Shown piece after piece: positions 1-11,555 of a stretch of 64,000 nt of DNA. The notes beneath the pieces are model-generated. The model had not been told where the DNA came from and did not search any database. It saw only the letters and a program-made list of their open reading frames with translations. Origin of the DNA: Ulva prolifera. Lineage: Eukaryota; Chlorophyta; Ulvophyceae; Ulvales; Ulvaceae. Position 1 is the first letter of the stretch; each line of letters begins with the position of its first letter. The stretch covers positions 11,041,874-11,105,873 of the forward strand of contig CM041198.1 of the NCBI GenBank assembly GCA_023078555.1, given 5' to 3'. The translations under genes and the position numbers were made by a program.

Positions 1-760
1 ACACGCACACGTCGCCGATCACCGGCGAGCCAGGGAAGAACGCGAGAATGTCACCGCGCTGAGCGGCGCTACGCGACCGGGGAGGAGGAGCCGAAGGGGC
101 ACTCCGGGCGTTGTCCGACCGCCGCGAACGCCGCCCGGCCGCCAGAGGCCGTCGAGGGTCAGGGGCTTCATGCTCGTCGCCCGCCGCCGCCGGCGCCGCC
201 AGCGGCGCCGCTCCGGGCTCAGCCGGGGTGGGGGTCGGGCCGGCGTCGGGGGCAGGCGTGACACAGGGAGCACACCCCGAGGCAGAGACAGCAGCTGCGT
301 ACGTGACAGGAGGGGGAGCCTGGGCGCCTGGGAGGGAGCGGGCGCGGCCGAGGCAGGGGAGGTGTCGGAGACAGGCTGAGCTGTTGCAGGGAGAGCTGGC
401 CAGGGGTCGACCGCGTCGTGGGCGCGGGGTGACTGCGCGCGGATCGCAGCGGCGCCGAGGACGACAGCGCCGAGGACCGCGGCATCGGCATCGGCAGTGC
501 ATGCGGCAGCAGCCACAGGGAAGATGGAGGGCAGAGCCTGGGCGCCATGAGAGGTTGCGGGCGCGGCCGAGGCCTGGGCGGGTGAGGGCGCAGTGGATGG
601 TGACGTTAGGGTTGCTGCCGGGCGTGCCGGGAGGCCACGGCCGAGGCCCTGCGGGAGTCTGCTCAGGTGCGGTTCCACCGCGGAGGCGATGCCGCTGCAG
701 CGTGTGACTGCTAGCGGCCAGATCACGGACGATCGCCTTCACCCTCACCAACATGGATCA
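1..760 (-). pseudogene. LINE-type (non-LTR) retrotransposon fragment, cut by window edge
   Basis: The minus strand is a GC-rich reading frame that begins near 726 with a VEP-LSRLPQGLGRGLP segment and runs through Ala/Pro-rich sequence. Near position 1-60 it reads RGDILAFFPGSPVIGDVCV in a second frame. Both segments have close counterparts at 36689-37340 on the plus strand (VEPQLSRLPKGLSRGLP, and RGDILACFPGAQVIGDTCV), so this is a second copy of the same element in the opposite orientation. I read it as the region between the reverse transcriptase and the C-terminal domain of a LINE ORF2. Frames are interrupted, so it is dead or badly degraded. The element's 3' part lies outside the window. 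Confidence 0.6.
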
Positions 761-3700
761 TGTCAGCCGCTGGCTATGCACCAGTATACAGTTTATCCAG
801 GACTGAGTCATTAGACACCGTGCACAGCAGTGGCGATAGCAGGCGGCCTTGCGCCACTCCCACTGGACCGGGATTGTTGGCGAGTCTGAAGCAGCCACAA
901 TGACACAATCGCTTGCTGCGGTGGGCGTCCAGTCAAGGCTGCAAAAGCATTGCTAATGAACCTTGCGGTGGATTAAGGTGTTTTTGCACATCGTGGAACG
1001 CCTCCAGCATCGAAGAGGCACACATCTGAGATATGTGTGGACTGGCTAGTGCGACCTGTCGCCTCTGTGCACTCTCTATGATGTCTTGGGCCACGCCCAG
1101 AATCATTCGCACTGCTGATCAGGCAATGACACTTATCTCTTAAGAAGATCTATGATGCGGTACATGTTTCAAGAGAAGCTTGTCGACACACAAAAGTGCA
1201 GTCAGCGGCGTGTACTTCCACAGATCTACCAGCAGGTCAGGAGCGCTGAAGAGTTCACAAGCTGCACTAGCAGCCCAACCAGACCCACTCCTGGATGCAG
1301 ATCAGCGCCTAAACCTGTGAGATTCAGCATTCAGGGTGGCGGGAGCTATGGATAGGGTGCGGGCAGCCTGGCCGGTGTTTGTGTCTTCCTCGGCCTTATG
1401 TGCTAAGGTGGCACATTGCGTAGCGATATTGCCCTTGCATCACATGGCCCTAAGATCCAGATTCATGTTAAAAGCTTCTGACCCAAATCTCTCCCCGGCC
1501 GAACATGATGCCGATAGCGCGCGGACATTTGGTAAGAGGCACTGCATGCAACCATTGCCCACTCACTTTGAACGGGACCCATCGCAAGAAATACAACTGA
1601 TCAAAATTATTTAGCCGACTAAGCAGACTTCGCAATTGCCTTCCGAGATACGCATGACTTGCAAGTTGCAAGTCAGGGCTCTTCATCCCGGTCGGGGATC
1701 CCGTCAAAAATGGCAAAATTTGGGCAGACCCCAAGGGCCGGCGCAGCCGGCACAGGTTTTGCCTTGTAAGCGCCAGCGTCGTACCGGGAGCATTACGGTG
1801 AGCCGCGCAGCGTCTCACCGGGGATCCCGATAACGGGCAGCCACGCAGCGGCTGCACGTTGGTGTTATGCACAACCATCGGGAGAAGCTGCTGTTTTAGA
1901 AGCTACATGATGCACTGCATGTGACAAATGACAAGCGTGTTGTGCTGCATTTTTTGATCTTGGTGTCGAGCTCGCGAACATGCGCCAGAGTTGGCAGCAG
2001 ACGACGTAGGCATGCCATTGAGGAGCTTGAGAAGCTGCTAGGAGAGAATCTGTAGGATGTACAATTGATTTGAACATTATCGGTGCTTGTTTAAACTTAT
2101 GAATCCCTTGCACTACTTGCGAATTTTGTGCAAGCCCCCGATTATCATTCAGCACACTACCGGGATTTCCCTTCCGCTGCAGGAGAGTCACCGGGCACCG
2201 CCCGGTGGCAGAGACCAACTTTCTTTTAGTCGGAGATCCCGATAGCAAAGGGAGGGTTTGAGAGCCCTTCTTGCAACAGCAACGACAGACCGTGAGATAT
2301 GAAAATTGAGAACCTTCTGCAACGGAGTGATCGACTTGTTCCTTCAATTACAACATGTACAAACGTCTACGAAGAAAATTAAGATCGTGGCTCAGATCCA
2401 TCGCCAAGGTTTACAACAACAAAACAAATGTGCTGTGCGTTTCTGGCCATGAAGAAAATCGCAAATCGTAATGCATCGTCTGCCCTCAGCCTCGCGCAGT
2501 ACGAACCAGAGCTCTACATCCCGCTTGATTCCCGCTGAAACACAGCCCTTGTCGACAAATCCCTCCACGGGTGAGCTTCAGGCAGCGGTTTCGCCCGCTG
2601 AAACAGGCTGATAAAGAAGATGTCAGCGGGCGCAGCGGGCTTGCCCGCTGAAAACGTACCACGAGAGCGAAGCGAACGGGACGTTCAGACAGCGTGATCT
2701 GAGCGAGCAAAAAATCAGCTGAGCGAGCAAAAAAATATCTTGGCATCCCTCTTGGCATCCCTCTGGAATCACAGCATTACAGCGGGATAGCCCTCTGAAA
2801 CCGACAAGCCTCAGAGGGGTAACACCTCTGAAACTCGAAAATTTCAGCGGGAAATCCCCCCCCCCCCCCCCCCCCCCCCCCCCACTGGTACGAACTGTAC
2901 TCCATGATACGTTAGTGGACAACTGCAGTGCATTATCTCGAGATAGAGTAGGTCTAGCCGATGTGGTTGGTGTCACAGCGCGCGATGAACAGGAACATCT
3001 GTTCGGTCGACCGCTCCAGACAGTTACAAAAGAGTGAACGGGAGAATACAAACACTGAAACCGAATCTCATCCGAATCAATCACACGAACACTACAACCA
3101 CACTCCGCTCCAGACAGTGATTGTAGGATAATGTCGTGCCGACATAAATCGCAGACAGCTGTGAATAGTTGGCAATACTCTCAAGTCTTCATCAAAGGCT
3201 GAAATGTTACCGGCAATCACAGTCGATCCCGGAAGCAACAGGTGACCACGGATCCAAACTGGGGCGTCCGCAATCTATTCCCGTCGGCAGACTGCATCCC
3301 GGCAATGGGACAACACATGCAGTTGACACCGAGTTGCTTCGCACGGTTTCACGGCGGTGGCGTACCACGCGATGCCATCGAATGCATTGCCACTGCGCGT
3401 GCGTCCTGTTACGTTTAGACACAGTCGTGAACGGCGCCGCGTTGCACAGTCCAGGCAGCTCGCATTTTCGTCTTGCACGAACGTGGATGGACAATCAATT
3501 CCAAATCACAAGGTGATATGGTCACGCTGTTTTTTGCTGCAAGAGTGCCACCCGCCAGTCGGTCTGTGAATGCAGCGTCTCGAGATCGCTGGTGTCGACA
3601 CGAGTGGGGTATAGATTGGGGTTGCAGCCCACAACTTCACACCGACGCAAAGTCAAGGCAAGTCAACTTTGCTGCTGCTGTGTGGAATTATGCTGATTGC

Positions 3701-3961
3701 ATGCCGTTTTCATCAGGCTCCAAGTCGCTGAATCTGTCGCACACGCTCGTGCATTGCTCATTCTCTAGGAAGCACGTGAAGTGCCCGCTGGAGCTCGCCT
3801 ACCAGCAACTAGGACTTTTTGTCGTAACATGCACCCCACTCACATCCCACGTCAGAGCGGGAATCCTCTCCTTCGCGATTACAACAGCTGCGCACCTCCA
3901 TACCAGCTGTGATCTTACACTTGATCCGCGTGGTTACCAATAGGTGTTGGAGTAGAACAAC
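761..3961. other. Intergenic stretch upstream of the CDPK; no gene recognised
   Basis: No open frame here resembles a known protein or shows a convincing exon chain. The open frame at 3473-3943 ends just before the CDPK start and is probably chance. Several short motifs recur, including GGGGATCCCG (1695, 1809) and the related GGAGATCCCGATA near 2230. The 5' region and promoter of the CDPK must lie in the last few hundred bases, but I see no clear TATA box. Confidence 0.5.
2560..2883. repeat. Palindromic CAGCGGG/CCCGCTG motifs and a 28-C run
   Basis: Between about 2560 and 2850 the motif CCCGCTGAAA and its complement TTTCAGCGGG alternate repeatedly, for example CAGCGGGCTTGCCCGCTGAAA around 2633-2653, so several hairpins could form. 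The tract ends in an uninterrupted run of 28 C at 2856-2883. Two adjacent AGCGAGCAAAAAA units lie near 2700-2730. No coding function is evident. Confidence 0.6.
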
Positions 3962-6478
3962 ATGGGAGGCGTGTGCTCATGCTGCGGAGCTGGCAGCAAA
4001 ATCGATGAAGAGGGGGAAAGTCATGCGCGTCACAACCAAAGATCGTCAGCCTATGCTGTACCACAAAAGAAGATTTTAGATTTCGGATTCCGGAAAGACT
4101 TTTCATCTCTATTTTCTGTCGGCAGAGAGTTGGGGAAAGGGCAATATGGCACCACATTCGAGTGAGCCCTGATCATCCGTGACAGTTTTCCAGTCTCTGA
4201 CAGAACCTGCACACCAATTTGACGACAGCAGCATAGTATGAACTGACATGACCCAGTGATGCTAATTTATCTCAGGATACGGTAGTTTGTGACAGGTGCA
4301 CTGAAATTGGCTCCAAGGATGAGTACGCTGTGAAGAAGGTTGTAAAAAGCTCTCTAACAGACAAGCAGGCCATTGATGATCTCGAAAGAGAAGTCAAGAT
4401 TTTGACTGTGCTGAAGGGCAGATCGAATATCGTACACTTCTATGGAGCATATGAAGATGAGGAAGCTGTGTACATGGTGCTGGAGTATGTCCAAATTCAT
4501 CTATCTAGTCACAATTGCGAGTGCGCAGGTTTACCCAGCAAGCAGAGCACTTGTGTGCCATTTTCAGGTACTGCCGGGGCGGAGAGTTGTTTCAGCGCCT
4601 GCTAGACAAAGGAAAGTACTCAGAAAGGGACGCTTCTGTTGTGATGCGGCAGATCCTGCAGGCAGTTGCCGATTGCCACACAAACGGTGTCATCCACCGT
4701 GACCTAAAGCCAGAAAACTTCCTGTATGCCAAAGCAGACCCTGATGCTCCACTCAAGGTCACAGATTTTGGCCTGTCTGACTTTTTTGATGCCGCACAAC
4801 ACAAAACATTTGACGATGTAGCTGGAAGTGCATACTATGTTGCACCAGAAGTGCTGCGAAGAAAGTACGGGCCCATGGCAGACCTATGGAGTTGTGGGGT
4901 CATGATGTACATTCTCCTTACTGGTGAAGTGCCGTTTTGGGCTCCCACTGAGGCAGGTACGCTGTGAATCATGACCCTGCCGCTGCAGCGGTAGATCTGC
5001 TGTGAAACACAATTGGTGACGCTTCCAGGCTCAATATGTAGCATGGGACCGCATTTTGGGGTGTACTCATGGGCTTGAAACTTTAAGAACAGCCCTGAGT
5101 CTATGCATACTTTGGTGTCAGTTTGTTCATATCTTCTCCCAGAAAGTGATGTCTTTGACCAGGTATTTTTAAACAAGTTCTTGGTGGTCAGCTAGATCTG
5201 AATGCGGGGCCCTGCAAAAATCTGTCTCAGGAAGCAAAGCAGCTCCTCCTTTCGTTACTGACACGCGATGTAAAGGTCCGCTCTATCGACATGTTTCATT
5301 CATGATTGAAATAGTTATGCTTTCATATCACATAACACAGCACGTTCTGCAAGGCTCTGATTGTACACACCCCATAATTGAAGTGCAGGCACGATATAGC
5401 GCTGCTAGAGCCCTTGCTCATCCATGGATTTCCCAAGATGGTGCAGCACCTGATGCCCCCTTGGATGTTCTTGTCGTACAAAATATACGAAAGTTTTCAG
5501 GCTACAATCGAGTAAAACAGGCAATCTTGGTCGAGATTGCAAAAACTTTTGAAGCAAATGAGATCGTCGATCTGCGACGGCAATTTGCTCTACTTGACAC
5601 AGACGGCAGTGGCACCATTAGTATAGAAGAAATGGTCAATGCGCTCAGTCATCTCAGGACAGGGGAAACCGCCAAAAATGTCTTCAGTGCACAGGACATA
5701 CAGGAGGTGAGAGTCCCAGACTAACAACATTTTATGCATGTGTTTCCCATGCACAAAGCCAGTGCTGCAAATATCACGTGTCAATCCGGAAATCCCAACT
5801 GTGGCGCTGTTGCAGATGATGAGGACACTTGATGTAGATGGAGACGGTATGGTTGACTACATGGTACGTACAGTGCACTAGGTGACACATCACAGCTATG
5901 CTTCTGTCGCAGGTGCGAAGGGAACATTTGAAACGACCATGCGTCCTTAATGTGGATACTGTTGCAGGAATTCGTTGCAGCGTCAATGTCTGCATATCAG
6001 ATGTCGCATGGACTGTTGGCTGGCTCATCAAAGGCCTGGCAAAATCGTGTCAGAGTCGTGTTCGACAAAATAGACGAGGACGGGAATGGGTATGCCCATG
6101 CCCTGCGAACCTCTACGCCCACATCTGCTCAATTGACGCATGTCTGTTATGTGCTGATATGCTGTAGAAGGTCAACAAATTTGTGCAGGTTCATATCCAA
6201 AGATGAGCTTGCCAAGCTGATGGGAGATGATGCATCTGTTCGAGAGGTCATTGCAGAGGCGGACAAAGATGGTGCGATTTGGCGTTTTGACACGAATGAC
6301 TTGTATCCAAAAGCCCTAGCATGGAGTCTCGGAATTGTCCCATGTGCCACTTCGATAGATTCCATTCATCCTTTTAATATTCACATCAGGTGCTGATACA
6401 AATATTGATACAGGGAACGGCCTGATCGACTTCGAAGAATTCCATGTGCTTCTTCGCAATGTCATCCGACGTCGCTGA
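3962..6478 (+). CDS. Calcium-dependent protein kinase (CDPK), nine exons
   Basis: Ser/Thr kinase switched on directly by calcium. Exons as read: 3962-4161, 4296-4484, 4568-4956, 5163-5275, 5389-5706, 5816-5863, 5968-6089, 6189-6271, 6414-6478, giving 508 aa in one frame. The N terminus MGGVCSCC fits N-myristoylation at Gly2 plus palmitoylation of the cysteines, so membrane attachment is likely. Kinase marks in order: glycine loop GKGQYG, lysine in YAVKK, HRDLKPEN, DFGLSDF and APEV. An autoinhibitory junction follows HPW, then four complete EF-hands starting DTDGSGTISIEE, DVDGDGMVDYME, DEDGNGFISKDE and DKDGNGLIDFEE. Two of the EF-hands are assembled across introns, which supports the splice model. 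The last acceptor was placed at 6414 because an alternative AG at about 6390 would break EF-hand 4. CDPKs of this layout occur in plants, green algae and alveolates. Confidence 0.95.
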
Positions 6479-8780
6479 GTACCCTGAATCTGAAGCTGGT
6501 GTTGGAGCCACAGAATTCTTTTGCTTGAAGAGCATTTAGGCTTGATCTAGGCACACACCTTGCAGAGAGTATTTGCTGTGCTGCAGTGATAAATATGAAT
6601 TTGCGTACTGCCACTGCCGGCATTTGTTCAGGCTTGTCAGCAAAACTGTGGCAGCATGTTGTAGCAATCACGAAAATAAGGTGATGCGTTATGGCTTCAC
6701 AGGATTGTTTGTGTGACCTGGAGTACCCCTGCCGTTATCCTTGGCAAAATAGCTGCGATTCAATATCGTTATTTCGATATGACTGCAGAAGTACCCAGTA
6801 CGTTCAAATACACCATGCCCGATTATCAGAATCTGGTCAATCAGAACACGCTTTAACCGCAGGTCGCATGCTTGCTCGTTTGCTGTGAACAGTAGTATGA
6901 GGAAGATAGCTGAATTTCCGGGCAAGAGAGCGTTCACATTGTTCCTCGTCTTCCTGCATCTGTGATGTGTGCTGCTGTGGCTGTATGTGTGTGTGTGTGC
7001 TACCTTGCCCGACTCGCGCATTGAGGGCGTCGGGCTCCTGTTATCCCGTAGGCCCTCAGCCCTGGCCGGCACTCGACGCGTACGGCTCGGCGCCGCGGAG
7101 GCCCTCGAGCACACACTAGACGGCAGCAGATACCGTCCGGTTGTCGTGGGGCAGTCCCTGGATCGCTGCGCCATCGCTGGAGCGGCTGTCGGCGGGGAGG
7201 TCCCGTGTGAGGACAGCATACATCGCACCACAGCGTAGCGCGGCGCACCGGTGCACCGCGGTGGAAGAGATGTAGATCTCTAGTGGTAAGATAGCGCTGA
7301 GCGTGCTCTTCGATGTCTCCTGCGGTCGTTTGGCGAGGCCTTGTCGCACCGTAGAACCTGTGCCCAGGGCTGCTGCCAGCCACTGCTCCACCCCCTTCAG
7401 ATCGACGTCCAGTCGGACTTCCATCCACACCGTTCTGGCTACTGACCAGGTTTTGGGCGGTTGACAGATGGAGCGGTCTCGGCGTGTTGACTTCGTTCAT
7501 AAACCAAGCTCGCTCGCACGTGCAGTCAAGCAAGACGATGCCTTGCGGAAAACCGCAGCATGATCGCGCACAAACAAGGCACGACGCACGTTCCATCTTG
7601 TTCTCACCACCGTCTCGTGCCAGCAGCTACTGCACCTCCTTCCGATCTTTTGCTTGCGATCTTTTGCTTGCCCTGATGTCCGATAGGCTGCTATCGTTTG
7701 CAATCGAACACCTGCGGATGCAAAGTGAAATCATACGGAATCTGCTATGTGGTGATTCAAACAATTCCAGACATGCATTTTTCGACATACTCACAGCTTT
7801 CTACTGTGAGTAAACGGTGGCGTAGGGGGCCATGCCAGATACACAATGTTGCCATCTTTGCATTCTTTAACTGCGCTTCCCCGAAAGGCGCGCGAACGAC
7901 GGCAAATACGCCGGCGTAAACAGCAAAGGGGACTGGCTATGGCTACATGGCCACTGAACGCAGTTGTGAGCCAGGCACCAACATAACCACCTAGGACTGC
8001 ACATTCTGTGCAGGACAACAGAGCAGCACAGCAACACACATGCAGTGCACCCAACATGACCAACTGGGACAGCACATTCTGTGGAGGGCAACGCCATCAA
8101 CTGGTACATTCTGTGCAGGGCAACAGAGCAGCACAGAGCAGCACAGAGCATCACACATGCAGTGCAACACCATCAACTGTTATACGCTCACGCACGCATT
8201 ATATATACTCAGGCAGCAGCCACATGGTATTCTATCAACTAACAGGTTTGTTCCGACCTGGTAATCGCTCGAACCATGCCATCTGCTGTGCGTATGCTAC
8301 TGCGGGGATGCAAGTCGTTGCGGCAACAGGCTGCAGCCGTTCTCATCTCTGCTGTGATGATCACACTTGAATCAGATAAAGACTGTGCTGTGTTTTGCTT
8401 TATGAGCTGTGCATATCTCCATGCACCATACAGCGGTGCTTGGTGTGGAGCACCACTTGAGCCTGCCCTGCACTTGCGTGAATAACCTGGGCTGCTATGC
8501 GAACTAAACTCCATACTGAAAGACACATTTGCATGTAAAGCCTTTTTCTTATGATGGCAGATTTCCATTGAAGCAGCAGGGCAATAGACGGGTGTTTTGA
8601 GTCCGATCAAAACAAGCCCACGACGCCACATATGCATGCACCCACCGTCTGCCCTCGCTGTGGCATGCGATGACTATTTGCGGGCTGTCGCTGCATTATT
8701 CATATGATCCAGCATTTTCGATGTATCTGCGCATGCTGGAGATGACCGCAAATGCTGTCGAGTTCAGAGGCAACGAGGCC
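6479..8780. other. Intergenic stretch with a GC-rich island
   Basis: No gene recognised. A GC-rich island at about 7010-7240 interrupts AT-richer sequence and holds an open plus-strand frame without a recognisable family; its composition resembles the LINE fragments elsewhere in the window. The remainder contains only short frames. Confidence 0.45.
7985..8185. repeat. Locally repeated GCACATTCTGTGCAGGRCAACAGAGCAGCACAG unit
   Basis: The phrase ACATTCTGTG-AGGRCAAC followed by GCAGCACAG and CATGCAGTGCA recurs three times (about 7998, 8071 and 8106), with CCATCAACTG repeated between copies. Spacing is uneven, so it is a degenerate local duplication, not a clean tandem array. It has no visible coding role. 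Confidence 0.55.
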
Positions 8781-8789
8781 TCGTACGGC

Positions 8790-9445
8790 GTAATGCAGTG
8801 CGTGCGTGCGTGCGTGCGTGTGTGCGTGCGTGCGTGATGACCTCACGCCGCTCACAGGCCACCCGGCCTGAGCGGCGCTGCGCGCCCGCGCGGGCTGCCT
8901 GATGGGCGGTCGTCTCTGCGTACGCTCGCGGCCTCGTCCGCTTCGTCGTAGTGGCGGCCCTGGCGTGCTGCGCTTCGCCGTTGTCCTCCCCGTGCGTCTG
9001 CGTGGGGCCCGCCATTGGGGCACAGCCGGGTGGTGTGGGCAGGCTGGGCTGGACTTTGGGGGGTTGCGGGTGGGCGGGGTGGGTTGTGCTGGGGGAGGCG
9101 GGGGCCTCCCCGGGGCGGGGGTTGTTGTAGGGGTTTCGCTGTTTCTTTGCTCGGCAGCCTTGGCTGTGTGTGCTTTCGGGGCTCTTGCGCCTGGCTGGTG
9201 GGCGGGGTGCGGGTGGGGGTGCGCGTGTGGATGTGCCTGTGGGTGTTGGGTGGGATGCTTGTGTGTGTTTGTGGGTATGTGTGGTCGTGTGTTTGGCTGT
9301 GTGGCTGTGGCCGGCGCAGGTGCTGACGTTGCGTGGGTGTGTTGGTGTGTGCTGCGTGTGGCTTGTTGCGTGGTGTGCGATTCCCCTGGTTTTTTCTCGC
9401 GGTGCTGCCTGCCTTGCTTACTTTGTCCCTGTAACACATGTCGCC
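8790..9445 (-). mobile_element. GC/GT-rich repeat element ending in the GTTACARGGACAAAG repeat
   Basis: On the minus strand the unit starts at about 9440 with TGTGTTACAGGGACAAAGT, followed by a CA-rich stretch and then a GC-rich stretch. It ends near 8840-8890 with GCCGCTCAGGCCGGGTGGCC followed by TGTGAGCGGCGTGAGGTCATCA. The same terminal phrase, slightly changed, is present at about 31270-31310 and, inverted, near 37690-37730. A simple TGCG repeat lies at about 8793-8835. Long open frames exist on both strands (up to 384 codons) but are low-complexity by-products of the base composition. I infer a mobile repeat, class uncertain. Confidence 0.5.
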
Positions 9446-10251
9446 GATCAGCGATACCCCAAAAATATCGAGAGTAGGTCGTCACGCTGTGTGCCTCTGC
9501 GAGAATGGGGCATGGCGGATGGATGGAGGGGGGGGGGGGCAACCGCTGCCACCAGTAAGAGCCCTCCAAGAGCCCGAAGGCATATGCGTGCGTGGGTGCG
9601 CAAACGCACAAACAAACAGCAACTCCGGGCAGATCGTTGGAACTGACAACCATCGCTGTAACTACAAGCAAAACTCCTCGATCGCAACACTCACAACCCG
9701 TCCACTGGCTCATCAACACCACACGTGCAATGATCCTTGCACGAACGGGCCATGGCGAACAAGGTGCTATCGGAGTTACAGCACAGGCGATTCGCCGGAG
9801 GATAACCAAGCCCGAAATTTTCGTGCTGTTGTTGCCAGCTGCACAGCTGCACACAGGTCCCGCGATAACTCGAATTGGTCATGTCAAACGTCATGGTGCC
9901 GGCCAAGCACTGCGTGATGTTCTGAACCTGGTGGTTTGGCAAGACCATCGCTCCGAGTAGCTACGGGGTTCTATTAAAATCATCACTCAAAGTTTACCCA
10001 AATCATGACTCGCAATCTCGTGAAAGAGCGATCTACAAAATCCTACCACATCACTGCCCAAGGAAACCTCACGAGCAAAGGTGCGGCTTGAGACCATTGA
10101 TGTCTTGACCTTGCCAGTGGCACTCTGTGCAGGCAGGTGACATGCCTCTGTATGCAGCCGACTTGTGTTGAAAGGTCCTGCTGGCCAGACAGCAATTTCG
10201 GACAGCAGGCCACATTTATGCACCGTACAACATTTCACCGGTTCACCCTCA
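9446..10251. other. Intergenic between repeat element and UFC1; unassigned open frames
   Basis: Frames are open on both strands at about 9691-9960 and on the minus strand at 9987-10118, the latter after a possible AG acceptor. Neither resembles a protein family I know. It may hold the 3' UTR of UFC1 or exons of an unrecognised gene. Confidence 0.35.
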
Positions 10252-11104
10252 TCACGACTTGGCTTCTATCGCTCCAGTGGAAGCAAGGTATGGAACTTCA
10301 GCCGCAAGCCACGGCCCCAATCCCATGCACAAAGCATGGGCTATTCCGAACGATGGAGAGTTGGCTTTCCATAAAGGCTTGAAATGTGCAGTCAGGCAGA
10401 TGGCTCCTGCAACAGTGTCCTCTCCGCAATGTGTCGCACATGAGGCTCAATCACATGTTCATCAGCAGCCAGTTCCACAAGTCACATACCTCCACGGTAC
10501 TGCTTCGGAGTCTTGCCTATCAGATTGGGCAAACGTATCTCCGGTGCAGTTGCTGGGTACAAGGCAGGCAGCTCGAAACTAAAATCAAACTCATACCGCA
10601 ACAGATTGCACACCCACCAGCATTTACCTTGCCAGTTCAAGCCATTCTGACTGGGAGCAATAGTGAACCAGTCGTTGCCATCGTCTTTGCAGCTACGAAT
10701 GTACTGTACCAACACGGTCAATTCCTGCAGGTCATGCGATGTTCAATACAGCATACATGAGTGTGCCACAGCAGTCAGCGACTTTTCCGGTGTTACCTCT
10801 TTCAATCTTTGGATCCACTGTTCAGAACCGGGAAACGCGTCCACCTGCGGGGTCTTTGTCTCTCAGTGCTTTTGCTGTGATCAAGTACCAGTGATTCAGC
10901 TGGAGAATAAAAGCATAACAGCGTAGGTGGGGATGTAAACGGCGATGCAAATCCTTATCGGTGTCAACAGCAGACATAGGCCAACAAGAGGACAAGCGAC
11001 AAATGCACGGAAGCAATTTCTACGCATAAGGCATCCGACCTGACCTTGAGCCGTGGCAACTGTTTCATGCGTGCAGAGGTTACTCCATCTAAAATTTCAG
11101 ACAT
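10252..11104 (-). CDS. UFC1: UFM1-conjugating enzyme 1 (UFC1)
   Basis: E2-like enzyme that accepts the ubiquitin-like modifier UFM1 from UBA5 on its catalytic cysteine and passes it to the UFL1 ligase, acting mainly at the ER and ribosome. Minus-strand exons: 11045-11104, 10797-10844, 10490-10724, 10252-10406, giving 165 aa against about 167 in animals. Family marks: [11 protein letters not shown], then [44 protein letters not shown] and the active-site segment [11 protein letters not shown], followed by [20 protein letters not shown]. The cysteine of ICLT is the expected catalytic residue. The residue before ICLT reads Ala where family members normally have Lys, and it lies right at the last splice junction. 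Exon 1 ([20 protein letters not shown]) joins in frame, and the ATG is the only plausible start. Confidence 0.93.
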
Positions 11105-11555
11105 TGCGAGGCTACCTCAGGACCATCTGTCAGTCGAAAAGGGCATGACGCTTGGAAGGCGGTATCGAGAAGATGGTTTATTGACATCAACCAATCACAG
11201 CCGTTTCCCGCTGCCTCTCATTTGCAATACACAGCACGGCATGCCAGGGCCTGGCACCTGGCCAGACGCCTGCATGTACAATTGCGATGCGTCGAAGACC
11301 ATTTTCCCGAGTGATCACGACCCATGCACGCTGCACAATCCCACGGTTCTCTATTGCGTACAGCTGTGCTTTAGTCTATGGAGCGTTGCCGTTTCTGTGC
11401 AGGCAGCGTTGTCACGAATGCAGACGCATGCCTGATCCTGAATCCCTTGAGCGCGCAAGCACATAGGTGAATATCGTCAAAGTCCAAGTCACGAGTTGCT
11501 ACGTACTCTCATCGTCGGCTCCCATTGAGAACACATTTTGAGGCACGTCGCAAGT

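Noticed and set aside
3473-3943. 156-codon plus-strand frame just before the CDPK
   Set aside because: It ends 19 bases before the CDPK ATG, has no family motif, and the antisense frames are also open in part. Probably chance.
6390-6413. Alternative upstream acceptor for the last CDPK exon
   Set aside because: Using the AG at about 6390 inserts eight residues into EF-hand 4 and destroys its calcium loop; the AG at 6411-6413 gives the canonical DKDGNGLIDFEE.
7985-8185. CRISPR-like or satellite array
   Set aside because: Only about three degenerate units with uneven spacing and no unique spacers; the window is eukaryotic.
8700-9854. 384-codon open frame on the minus strand
   Set aside because: It crosses a GC- and CA-rich repeat and consists of low-complexity His/Thr/Pro-rich sequence; frames on the other strand are equally long. 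It is a composition artefact of the repeat element.
11538-11555. Upstream extension of HemW (RHVAS before the ATG)
   Set aside because: The extension starts with TTG; the first ATG is at 11556 and no evidence supports a non-ATG start. The same reasoning set the starts of eIF2B alpha (15624) and TRAPPC6 (45213).
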